A program made the translations under genes and the position numbers. A stretch of DNA of 64,000 bases from Albugo candida (Eukaryota > Oomycota > Peronosporomycetes > Albuginales > Albuginaceae), in assembly GCA_905220665.1 (NCBI GenBank), contig CAJNAR010000166.1:310001-374000 (forward strand), written 5' to 3'. Positions 31,818 to 42,125 of the stretch are shown in pieces (the stretch's first letter is position 1; every line of letters starts with the position of its first letter). Below the pieces are notes generated by a model, which was not told where the DNA came from, did no database searches, and saw only the letters and a program-made list of their open reading frames with translations.

Positions 31818-34800
31818 TTAAGTCTTAAGTGATACATGGACGAGCAACGCATCCTGCGCATAGAAAATACTTGTTGTATAGCTTCCGATGCTAACATTAA
31901 CAGTCCCATTCACACGCATTAATAAACCAGACGTTGCCGATCGAATTAACGCCCATAATGCCTCGATTGAGAAAACTGTCGTGAGATTTGCTTTCATACA
32001 AATTCCTTCAAGAGCGTTGGGACACAACACATCTCGTTTTACCGTACACTGTTCACCCAAGCAGCATGAGAAACAGCTCGACGTCGTTGCTGGAATTCGA
32101 ATCGGGTGAAACGGAATGGGTGAAAAGTGAGCCAATGCTTCCTTGTAATACTTCAGACAGACGATTGGCTCAGTGCCTTGCTGCCATTTACAGGGATATA
32201 GCTCAAGATCTGCTCCAGTGATCGTTATTGTTTCTTGGAATGGATTACGCAGCTCCAGTGAGGTGTCTACTTGAGATGGTTGTAAGAGATCCAAGTAGAT
32301 CATCGACGAGGAAACCAAAGTAGGGGCGTGTGGGTAAAAGCTTGCGAATGTCTCGAGTTTTGTATGCATGAGCAATGAAGAAAGTGCTGGCTTTAATAGC
32401 TCCAAGTCGGAACTTGATGATGAGCCCCGTATCGAAATCTACAAAGCACAATTTCAATGGGGAATATATAATAGAATCGGAGAAGTCTATTACCTCTTGA
32501 GCTTTTCCGTTCGTGAAATACCCAGAGACAAAATTGGACAAGAACGAACGTGGTATGAAGTCTGCGGGAAATACAGGCTCGAAAATAAACGTACCATTCA
32601 AGAGAGTTGGTACTCGACAACAACGAAGCGAGAAATTTGAAATCTTCGCGGTTCCAAGCCATGTATTTTGGTAATAAACATCCAGGACAAGCGCTCCTAG
32701 CTTAATCGATAGAAAAGAAGGATTCTCGATCACAAAATGCAGCTGTATACGTAATGAGGAGACATGACCAGCAGTAATGTCTAAGCCAGAAATACGAATT
32801 GGTGGTGACGAGAATTGATCTAAAGCTGTTATGTTGCTGAAAACTTTGATAGGAATCTGAAAGAGACGCAAGAGACCCATTTGTGTTTTGGCGAATGGGA
32901 AGGCCCCTTCATCGAGAGATGAAACTTTTGTTTGCATTCCAATTGGAATTGCTCCCCGTCCATTCAAGACTCGATTGATAAACTGGGCCATCAAGACGAC
33001 CTGGCTCTTTTCATGAAATTGGACTGGGTAGAATCGAGTCATATTGAGTGACAACGACGCGCTTTTTCTAGATACAAATTTGCAGACCTCTTCACTGCTT
33101 TGCAATTTGCCCATACTCAATCGTTCTGCGTTGATCAGTTCCAAACCAACTCGAAGGCGTGATATGTTGAGAGCTATATGAATGGAAGAAGGCAATAGTA
33201 TCCTAGCTGACAGATTGATGCGAATCGACATTGCTGTCTTCCCATCAGCTGATGCATCATGACTTGGCTCGAGATGAATATCCAGCTCACGAAATAATAT
33301 TTCCTGAATCATTGTATAATTCGGTGGAACACCAACAAATTGAGTTTCAATGCCTAATTTCAACAGCGCCGTGTTCATCCATTGACATCGTTGAAATTCT
33401 CCCTCAACGATGACGGCTGTAAGTCGATTGGAAAGACCTTGCAAGTATTTAGAAAAGAATGCATCAACTTCATGGCTAACGGAGCCTGCTCTATCTAATT
33501 TGGGCTGAAGCAGCCCATTCAACCGGATAAAAGTAGCATGAGGTCGTAGATCAAATGGCCCTCGGACACGGCCGAGGAGCTCGTCTTTCGTACTGATTGC
33601 TAAACTCATTGATCCAAGCGACACGGAGAAAATGGATGGATTCCAGATTGAGATATTCACGTTTACAGGCTCAGTATCAGCCGTCGTATTTTGCTGCCCG
33701 GGCAGCAAGAAACTCATGATGCTGACATTATTCAGACCACTCATTCCAGGGATTATGGTGACAACATTTAGCGAAAGGTTTTGCAGACTCAGAACTCCTG
33801 AACAATACAACGTCAATTATAACCGATTGAAATGATCAAGCTCTTCTCACCGAGTGCTCCGACCGCTGTTATCTGCATTGATCCGTGTAACCAAAGGCTT
33901 GTCTGCTTGCTATTTATTGTACGTCGGACGAAATATCCAAACTTTTTGCCATCATCGATGAAGACCAGATGTGCTGCTGTATTGATTGTCAGATTCTGGT
34001 CACCAATCAGAGTTGCATTGATGAGGGTCAAGTCATATGACCAAAGATTTCCTAAAACGGATTTTGGAGAGATTTCGGGCCCATCAAAGAGTGATACATT
34101 CAGATCGATTTTCTGTATATGGAGCGGTGAATGCGGTCCAAGCGGATTCGAAATGTCTACTTGCAAGGTGGCTTCAATTTCGACAGAATCGTTCATAGCA
34201 GCAGGATCCGGTCGTCTAAGTAGCATTTGTTCAAAGTTCATTTGTTTGATAAATGGAGTCCGTCGAGGTGGTACTTGCGTCACAATGCTAAGATTGCGTA
34301 AAGGCAAATCAAAAATATCAAGATCAGTTGCATGTGAGGAGCACGTCTTCACGACGAAATCGGTCGATCGATTACTCAAGTAGTTGGATACCATAGAGCT
34401 CAAAGATGATTGATTGCCTGCTAGCATCCTACCTCGGAAACGCATTAAATTGTACCCTTTTGCCATCACTTCTGGGCTCCTGTCGAGACAAGCTCGAGAG
34501 GAAGCTTCAAAGGCGGCTATGGGAAGGGAGCTAGCCGATTCGAATGATTGAAGCCGGCAAATCAAAGCTTGCTGATGATATCCTTCCAGACACAGATTTC
34601 CAATCGTTTGCAACGACAATATTGATGGATTGTATACACAAGCCTCGACATCGGCCAATACTTTGAGCGGCGTCGAATGATTCATTTCTATCGATACAAT
34701 TTTCAGAAACCTTAGACCTTGCAATCCGTCCAGACTTAATTGCTTTGACAGGACTATATGGTCAGTAGACAAGTGAAAAGGTCCAAATGGAACAGATATG

Positions 34801-35375
34801 CTCAAAAGCGCTTTCAGCTGGAAGTGTATTTGAGCATTGCGGATAATGTCTCGAGCAAACAAGTTCCATCCTGAGGTATTCTGTCCTTGATTTATGGAAT
34901 GGATGGCGATATTGAGCGTTTGATTCTCTAGCTTTAGAATGTTCCCACCGTGGCGAATTGTAATACGTGGTGTCAGAAATGTGCCAACAGACTGCTCGAG
35001 GTATAGAATGTGAAAAATGCTTGGCCTAAGAAGCGCCGGAAGAAATTGCGTTGATCGAATTTCCATCGTAATGTCCATCGAAACATTTGTCTTCGTCGGG
35101 TTTTTCAAATTCATGCGTTTTATTGTCATTTCAGTGCTACGGATTGCAGTTGTTGCGATTGAGTGCATTTGTGACTGCAATACTGCAAATGTTAAGAGAA
35201 GCAGACCCAAAATTGCACTCAGGGCAGTAAGGAGCTTAAAGCATCGTGTAGATCGACGAGAGGATAAATATTCCAACGCGCGCGTTTGGATGCTATCCGC
35301 GTGTCTATAAGGAAGCAACGGATCCTCTACGCGTGACATATCAACGCTTTCTTCGTCATCGTCTGGCAAAGTCAT
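31818..35375 (-). CDS. Single-pass membrane protein with repeated LEA2/DUF3712-like domains (Tag1-like)
   Basis: Exons 33851-35375, 32494-33797 and 31818-32438 (introns of 53 and 55 nt) encode about 1,149 aa. A 45-residue acidic cytosolic N-terminus leads into one transmembrane helix (residues about 46-66, LLTALSAILGLLLLTF). The rest is a large extracytosolic region with many N-x-S/T sites. That region repeats a beta-rich unit about four times; each unit holds an N-P-S/F-(S/I)-L-S strand followed by a short segment of the type SNYL/SKYL/FINRVL. This matches the LEA2/DUF3712 superfamily, which includes the yeast vacuolar membrane protein Tag1. The topology agrees, so a vacuolar or endolysosomal lumenal role is likely. 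The ATG at 35375 is preferred to the in-frame TTG upstream. Confidence 0.65.
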
Positions 35376-35452
35376 GAGATCTTCCAAAGCGATAATGGAG
35401 ACAAATATAACGGATAGGTATACTCATTGCGTTTCAAAATCTTACGTAACCG

Positions 35453-36739
35453 TTAGACATAGATGGCAAATGCATGACGGAAGCAATACACGAAAATGAG
35501 AGCGCCAAAGCTGTAGACAATGATTCGGCTCATTACCATACAAACCATGTGATCCAGAGGATCTATATGTTGGCGTTTTTTTAGTGTAGCCGCGAGATTC
35601 AGTCTACTTTGGTCGACTGATTTGCGATTTTCTATTGCATCGGCAACTCGAAGCTTGTGTCGCCGTACAGCAGCTCGAATAGCGTCATCATGCCACACTG
35701 GTGATGGAAAAACATCATTTTCTTCTTTTTTCAACTTTTCATTTTCCTCCTTGAGTTGATTATCTTCCAAAGTGCCCAGTTGAGATACTTCGTTTTCGCT
35801 TATTTTTGTTCCAAACGCAGGAGAAATCTCCATTTCGTCCGCAATTTCCCCGCTTCCAATTTTCGTACCATTGACACCATCAGTATCCTTATCCTGATGT
35901 AATGATTCCTCACTCAACGTTTGATTCCGTTTGTCCAAAATACTTTGGATATCTGCAATCAAGTCAGAATCGAGCCCCATTTTCACAAGTACATCTTTTT
36001 CAATCTGAGCCGAATGAGTTTCACTTGTTATATCGGACTGAATGCTCACTGGGACTAATTTTGAATACTGGCGCAAATCGTTCGAAATTAATTCCTTGGC
36101 ACCAGGCCTTTCACTGTTTTCTGTTGCTTCTTCTTTCCCATGATCGGCCGAGCCAGCCTCTTGATTTACTGACGTATCTGACTTGTGTCCCAAATTGCTC
36201 TGCTGCCTGAGCGCTTCAGTGTCTAATATATGACATATATTCGTGGCCAGCTCCACAAGAAATACTGCGGTTTCTTCAGTTGCGGCGACATCAAACAAAG
36301 CCTGAGCACAAGCGGACGAAGTTTCAATTATTCGACGTCCTTCTGAGGTAGAAAGAAACTCAATCATCAGTTGAATAGTCCGGAAGAGTTGATGGCTAGC
36401 ATTTTTAGACTCTGGTGTGTTTATAGCCTGAGATATTTTGTGTATCAATGCGACACTATCCAGGACGAGGTCACGACCTTGTTTTGAAACAAGCGCCTGC
36501 AAAACTTGATGTTGTAGATGGCTCGAATGCTCGCGTAATATGGCTGTTTTTTCAGAGTTGTATATCTTCAAACTATTTGACACTGTTGCAGACGCAATTC
36601 TCGCCAGCTCTATCGCCCGTTGTGGTGCCAATCGTTTGGAGTGTGTCCATAATGAGTAAGTCAACACATAAGGATTCAAAATTGAATTTGCAATTCGATT
36701 GGAAAGCGGTGATACGATATGTTCTTCAAGAAGTCTCAT
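35453..36739 (-). CDS. Tail-anchored protein of unknown function
   Basis: About 428 aa from the ATG at 36739; the open frame extends 14 codons further but only to a GTG. The N-terminal 200 residues are helical and repeat-like (ARM/HEAT-like impression). The middle is acidic, Glu/Ser-rich and probably disordered. The last 30 residues hold a single hydrophobic helix (VMSRIIVYSFGALIFVYCF) ending near the C-terminus, so this looks like a tail-anchored membrane protein with a cytosolic body. I do not recognise the family. It lies 77 bp upstream of the Tag1-like gene in the same direction. Confidence 0.6.
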   Translation of the reverse strand: MRLLEEHIVSPLSNRIANSILNPYVLTYSLWTHSKRLAPQRAIELARIASATVSNSLKIYNSEKTAILREHSSHLQHQVLQALVSKQGRDLVLDSVALIHKISQAINTPESKNASHQLFRTIQLMIEFLSTSEGRRIIETSSACAQALFDVAATEETAVFLVELATNICHILDTEALRQQSNLGHKSDTSVNQEAGSADHGKEEATENSERPGAKELISNDLRQYSKLVPVSIQSDITSETHSAQIEKDVLVKMGLDSDLIADIQSILDKRNQTLSEESLHQDKDTDGVNGTKIGSGEIADEMEISPAFGTKISENEVSQLGTLEDNQLKEENEKLKKEENDVFPSPVWHDDAIRAAVRRHKLRVADAIENRKSVDQSRLNLAATLKKRQHIDPLDHMVCMVMSRIIVYSFGALIFVYCFRHAFAIYV

Positions 36740-37388
36740 GATCCGGCTACGAATGGATACAATTATCCTGTTATTACGCACAGTCTTTTCGGGTATGACA
36801 GAATTTAAAATTAGCCCTGACTCACTTGTAAGCGCTAGAAATTACTTCCAGCATCAATTTGGACGACTTTTCAACGGGTCGATCGACGCACGAATGTATG
36901 TGTTACGAATGTAGCTGCTCTCACGTAAAAATATTCGTGTGACAGTTATCAATGAGCTCGTCTCTTTTTTGAGCAGCAATGTATCATCTCGACAAGCGTC
37001 GACGGAGTATATCGTAGTATGTGAGCAAAAGTAAGAATTTGATACGCAAAGTAGTGAAGATTATAGGCTTCCATTGTCAGTAAGAATAACGCAAGAGTGC
37101 GGTGATGGCTTGTGAAGCTGAGAAGCACTAGCACTTGCATACACAGCTAGCCTCGCAAGCAGCTTGTACCAAAATATCGACGCTTAATCGAGCGGTTGGC
37201 TTGCAAACGTCAGTTCGAGGTTGTATGCACCTAAAAACATAATATATGAAGAAGCCAGAGAATGCACTACAATACGGGCAGTAATGTAGCTAGTGTAAAC
37301 GGTCTAGCATTCCTTGTAATCACAATTTATAACTATCACAATCACAACCTCTAACTTTAATATTAGTCTCATCATCCGTTAATGGAAG
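36740..37388. promoter_or_regulatory. Divergent intergenic region
   Basis: 649 bp between the minus-strand tail-anchored gene and the plus-strand WW gene. AT-rich, with a CAATCACAACC-type stretch near 37,340. No open frame with support, no RNA gene and no obvious repeat. Confidence 0.35.
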
Positions 37389-38035
37389 ATGGCGAGTCGG
37401 GGCGTAAATGGAGCAAGTGAATCAACTTTAAATGATCGTTTTATTAAATGTGAAGGATGTAATGTCAATATACCAAAAGAAGATATGATCAAAGCAGGAA
37501 ACTGCACAGTTTGTAGACGAGTTCCATCGAATATACGGCAGTTGAATATGGTAGAATTCACTGAAGCAACCCCGAAAAAAATCTCAAAGAGAAAACGATG
37601 GACTGTATTGATATCCAAGAAAGGAAGAGAATACTATTATAACACAGAAACAGGTGAGGAATGCTGGGAGAAACCCGCAGATTTTGAAGCATTTGCTTCC
37701 GAGGAAGATCAGTTTGGTAAGTGGAACCTACACTCGCTATTCTGGTCTGAGGTAAACATTTTGATAATTCAGTCCCTTTTCGAAATGATGCGGTCAAAAA
37801 TGCAGTTTTGATGGAACAGGCAAAAAATGAGGCAAACAAACTCGGGATCCCTGTGCAATTGATCGATACAGAAATACAAACGGCTGATGCTAACAAGGAC
37901 AAGTTTGAAAAGCTGGACACGACTGAGTCAGCTGATTCTTCCGCTGTGCAGTGTGAGGATCAATCAGATCACAATGAAGCTTCGCGGCACACTAATCACA
38001 AAGAAAAAGATCGAAGCTCATGTTCTACTATGTGA
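37389..38035 (+). CDS. WW-domain protein with a small Cys motif and CxxM C-terminus
   Basis: Exons 37389-37716 and 37773-38035 (intron 56 nt) encode 196 aa. Residues about 20-47 contain Cys-x2-Cys (KCEGCN) and a second Cys-x2-Cys (NCTVCRR), a plausible single zinc site. A WW domain follows (RWTVLISKKGREYYYNTETG, then ECWEKP), with both Trp, the Tyr triplet and the closing Pro; it should bind Pro-rich peptides. The rest is acidic, polar and probably disordered, ending in Cys-Ser-Thr-Met. That fits the position and final Met of a farnesylation CaaX box, though Ser/Thr in the middle is weak. No signal peptide, so cytosolic or membrane-tethered. Confidence 0.7.
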
Positions 38036-38234
38036 ATAATCTAGAGCGAATATTGATCGTTTGGTAAATAGCTGTCTTACATTTAGTCTGCTCAATTCAC
38101 AACTTTGTCGAACGCGGAGCTAATTGGTGCGGCTTAGATACATCAACTCGTGGACATTAACATTACGCTTTGCTTAATCATTTCTTCCGTTGCCAAGGAC
38201 TTAACTTACAAGCTTTCATAGTTTGCATCTGTAT

Positions 38235-39501
38235 TCAAACAGAACTGATTGTTTGTAGAGCGTCGTATAATGGAGTTGCAGCTTTAGGTGGGGGTTCTGA
38301 TCCGGTCAATAACTGCGTGTTTGTAATTTCTCGGCCATAAAATGTGTGATTGATATCAGGACGAGATATAATGACCGCTCCTTCCAGTGAAATGCCGGCG
38401 AAAAGACCTCTTGAATGCGAGTATGAGTAACAAGGCGCAATACCATCAACGGAAGTGCCAAGAGAGCCAGAAGCCACACGACCAACGAGACCAGTAGCGA
38501 CGCCAAGTTCTGCTCCTAGATTCACTTGTGTTGTAGACGAGAAAGCTTCGACAGCCTCTAAAGATCATAATTAGTACCAAATGAAATCATTATGCAACGA
38601 AAGATACCGAGCTGTACATACGTGGGGTATTGAGAATAATAATGACATCTGTCAGCTCTGCACCAATCTGTGCACCCCAGCCAAGCCCTGCTGTTCCTAT
38701 AGCCGATGGTGCTGACCAAATACCACCAGGTAGCTTTGCTATCACCAAACCTGTACCCAACCGAGCAGAAAAAATTATTCCAGCTTTGAGCACTGTCATA
38801 AACTAAATTGATTGGCTTCAGACGCATATTTCGTTAATTAGAATGCTAGTAATTTTACCACGAGGCCTCTCGCTTTGCGAAGAAGCGGAAGTGGTATGGA
38901 ATGATCCTTGATGGCGTCTTGATTTTTGATAGCCTGGATGCTGTACGAAGCTTTCCGTATCTCCTCGCGCAAGGTGAACGAATATGGGGAATTGAAAAGA
39001 GCTCTATTTCCATCTAATGGGAGCAAATTCTCTCTGCTCGCGTTGCTGATTGTTCTACCTATAGTCCGGTTTACTTCAAGAAATCAAAAAGGTAGACAAT
39101 TGATTTGTACGGAGTTCTTCCTGCTCTGGTAGCATGAGATCGTAGCATCGGTAGCACACACGTTGCGGATTGTGTGGGTTCATTGTGAGGTATTGCTTTT
39201 CCGGGTTGCTCAAAATGTATTCTTTGCGCAAAAGAGATTGTTTCGTACAAATTCCACAGAACACATGACCTAAGTGCCATTTTAGCCCTATTCAAGCAAC
39301 ATTTTTCCGTGGGTTAATATTACCACAACGACTTAAAGTATAAGCAGCAAACAACTTTATGAGATAAGATAAGGGCACTGAGAGTTACTAGACGTACCGA
39401 CAATGATGTTTTCGATGAGTCCAGTCGAATAATTGCTGACATCCGTAGCAAGAAATTACTTCTCCATCAGGAATCCATCGCAAAGTTGTGTTAGAATTCA
39501 T
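38235..39501 (-). CDS. FYVE-SYLF lipid-binding protein
   Basis: Six exons (39398-39501, 39324-39331, 39098-39269, 38859-39054, 38622-38802, 38235-38557) give 327 aa. Residues 9 to about 75 form a FYVE zinc finger: WIPDGEVISCYGCQQLF, then RKHHCRRCGHVFCGIC, and RVCYRCYDLM at its end. FYVE fingers bind phosphatidylinositol 3-phosphate on endosomes. The C-terminal half is a SYLF/Ysc84 domain (KAGIIFSARLGTGLVIAKL, then WSAPSAIG, GWGAQIGAE, IILNTP, YSYSHSRGLFAGISLEGA, TFYG), a lipid- and actin-associated module. The combination suggests an endosomal membrane-actin role. The canonical RxCG of the FYVE finger is only complete if the 8-nt second exon is included. Confidence 0.82.
39324..39331 (-). other. 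8-nt microexon of the FYVE-SYLF gene
   Basis: On the minus strand TCGTTGTG is preceded by ...CTTTAAG and followed by GTAATATT. Joining it between 39398 and 39269 leaves introns of 66 and 54 nt, both usual sizes here. It changes an out-of-frame join into the textbook FYVE core HHCRRCGHVFC. Skipping it shifts the frame or needs a different donor that deletes the Arg-x-Cys-Gly. Confidence 0.75.
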
Positions 39502-39865
39502 CTATGTTGTGTAGATACACTAATGTAAGAGTAGTCCCTACATTGAAGTGGCATCGGACGACTGGAGCACTGATAATGTCGTGCTTGCGATATGAGGCTA
39601 GTAAGCGCAGTTCAAGTTAGCCATTGCCGGCGATATGACTCCAGCTGCGTTACAGATGTGTATGGCAGCTCGCTAGCAGCTACTGAGCGTTATCGTCCAC
39701 ATAATACGAACAAATCGTGCGATAGTAAAAGACACTTTTGCGTAGATAATTTACAATAAATCTGTGATAAAGGTTCATGTCCGCTATATACTAATGTTAA
39801 AAATGCATGCAACCACACTAGTGCTAAAGGGAAATGAACGGGATAACTAGGGTCGTAAAATATGT

Positions 39866-40372
39866 TTAACCTTTGAAATTAAATTGTTTCTTTAGATTGT
39901 CAAAGCCCGAAGTCGTCATGGTTTTGAAATTCACCACGTTATTGTTCACGTATCTTGTTCCTCTGGCAAGCAGAACGTTACCCTTCTTAGCGAGCTTTCC
40001 TGGCGAGCTGATAATGGAAGTTGTTTCTCTCCATATATTTTTTAATCTTTGTGTTGGTGACGGTGGGGGTACCCCAAGTAAGTTCGCGGTGAATTTCTTA
40101 GCCTGGTTCACCTTGTCAGTGAAAATAGGTTTTATGCCGACAGAGCGGTAATACTTCAAATTATTTTCTGCTTTCTGAAACGTTGGACTCGCAGCCACTT
40201 CGTTCACTTTACTAGTTCCGTAATCACTCAGCCTTTCCAGCCAACCTTTATTATTTCCTTGGGATTGCGTGTCATCAGGAATCCTTCGTCGGCGAACTAG
40301 ATTGGGAGCCGAGTCGACAGGAGCGAACAGTACCAATGTCAAAAATATCCCATTAATGAATCTTGTTGTCAT
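39866..40372 (-). CDS. Small secreted protein, effector candidate
   Basis: From the ATG at 40372 the protein has 168 aa and starts with a clear signal peptide (FINGIFLTLVLFAPVDSA), followed at once by NLVRRRRIPDD. An upstream ATG at 40435 would add a charged 21-residue leader and hide the signal. The mature part is basic (many Lys), helical and Cys-free, with a VPPPSP segment in the middle. No known domain, and no RxLR or CHxC motif; the tetra-Arg could be a proprotein-cleavage site. Small, basic, secreted and unrecognised is the profile of an oomycete effector, but that is inference. Confidence 0.6.
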   Translation of the reverse strand: MTTRFINGIFLTLVLFAPVDSAPNLVRRRRIPDDTQSQGNNKGWLERLSDYGTSKVNEVAASPTFQKAENNLKYYRSVGIKPIFTDKVNQAKKFTANLLGVPPPSPTQRLKNIWRETTSIISSPGKLAKKGNVLLARGTRYVNNNVVNFKTMTTSGFDNLKKQFNFKG

Positions 40373-40435
40373 TTTCGCTTTGACCTTCTTTTTAATCTGT
40401 GAAGAAGTGGAGGCCCTCCATTCCCTGTGTGGCAT

Positions 40436-42125
40436 AAGTCACATGTACCCTCTGTGAAGATCCAAGAGTTGCTAAATTAGTCATCAAGCCCTCCTGCTTT
40501 TTTTAAAAGGCTTTCACCTCTGGATCAATTTCGACTCCGGATTGGATGCTACAACGTTGGTTCTTCGGGAAAGCGAATGCGCTGAGTGCTTAGATGTAAT
40601 ATCATGGTAGGTTAGCTCACCAGAAGCACCTATAAGGCGGACCCGGTCAAAACACTATGACTTTATTGACCATTGCGATATTGTGTGGGTCACACGACAC
40701 TTTTCTGAGCCTTATGCCATCTGGCATTGTAAGTTACTTGGACCTCCAACCTGCCACGACAGCACGACGCCATACATGACAAAGTCGAAAGTAAAAAGGC
40801 TACTCCCCACCTATATCATATCAGTCAAGTAAAGATCTCGGAATCCCTGTTGAGTAGACTTTATTCGCCCCAGCTTTTATCGACAGCTGTGCATTGGATC
40901 CTGGGACAGCTTTCAAGAATCCATTGCCCTCAAATCTAGTCAGCAGTGCAGTATTTTCTGCAACGAAAGCTCCTGTTATCACAGAGAGAGAGTCATCATT
41001 ACTCTAATCCCTAAATGAACAGCTGGCGCAATTTCAATCAAGCAACCATATCGCATACACTTTCTTCTCAACCAATTGTCAATCCACACCGACGTTAAGA
41101 CATCCCTCTTACTCATTACGGATGGATGATAGAACGAGCCCAGAGAAGAATTGTCTTCGGAAGTGCTCAAAGAACCTTATCTGATAACATCATCTTCTTT
41201 GCAACAAGGCAGTCAACAACTAGGAATTTACCAGCATTTGAAGTCCGTAGAAAGCTTGATGTTCGACTAAAAATGAACACCTACTGTATATCATCATGAA
41301 GCCTGTGTTATTGTTAGAAGTCACACATCTCTCCGACATCTGCTGCTAACGACCTTTATTGTCCGCCTCAGATCTTCTGGTATCCGAGCATGCTACGTAA
41401 ATCACGTTGCAAATTTTGCAAACATTAGGAGATATGATTTTAATATAGACCATCGATAGCCACGCTATTGTGCGACTGAATGTCGAGATTGAGGCATCCG
41501 CCGAGATGGGGTCTCGGCTATGCGTCCGGAATTCACAACAATAGATTGCCATTTTTTCGTCTCCTATGATTATACCGATCAACGCTTAGGACCAGGCCTA
41601 TGCTTCTCAGCGCTGATAAGGTGCAACAACTTGAAACTCGGCTAACGCTCATGACTGATTGTGCTTATGGGTTATGTACTTGCGGATGCCTGGCCAGTCA
41701 TGTGATGTATAGAGATAGAAAATTTGTCCGCCAACAATCAATTAAGACCATTCTGATAAATGAAGGAGCTAGATTCTTTAAGAAGTCGAGCTGTACCGTT
41801 TTGGAACAATTGAAGCAATTCACGCTCTCATAATCCGAAAGCGCGACCGACGCACCACCACAACCGACTCTTATGTCCGATTCGCTTATAAGATGGCTGG
41901 TCGTGACGTTCCCGCCGTGTGCCGTAGCGGACGGTGAGTCTCATCGATACATTTGGACACTAGCGAATTCACGTACAGCGGCAATAGCTGCCCCACGTAT
42001 GCGGCCGGAGTCCAATATCCACGACATGACACATAACGAGCTAGTCTGACTGGAAAATAGGTTTGATAGGGAAGTGCTTCGTGTGAACGCTCGCGTTGTA
42101 GATAAGTAAGTGATACAAGACCTCC
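40436..42125. other. Intergenic, nothing recognised
   Basis: About 1.7 kb between the small secreted gene and the MaoC gene. Open frames are below 110 codons, overlap on both strands and lack motifs or signal peptides. No RNA gene or clear repeat was seen. Confidence 0.4.

Noticed and set aside
35387..35387. TTG start for the Tag1-like protein
   Set aside because: An ATG four codons later fits better; the TTG is only the edge of the open frame.
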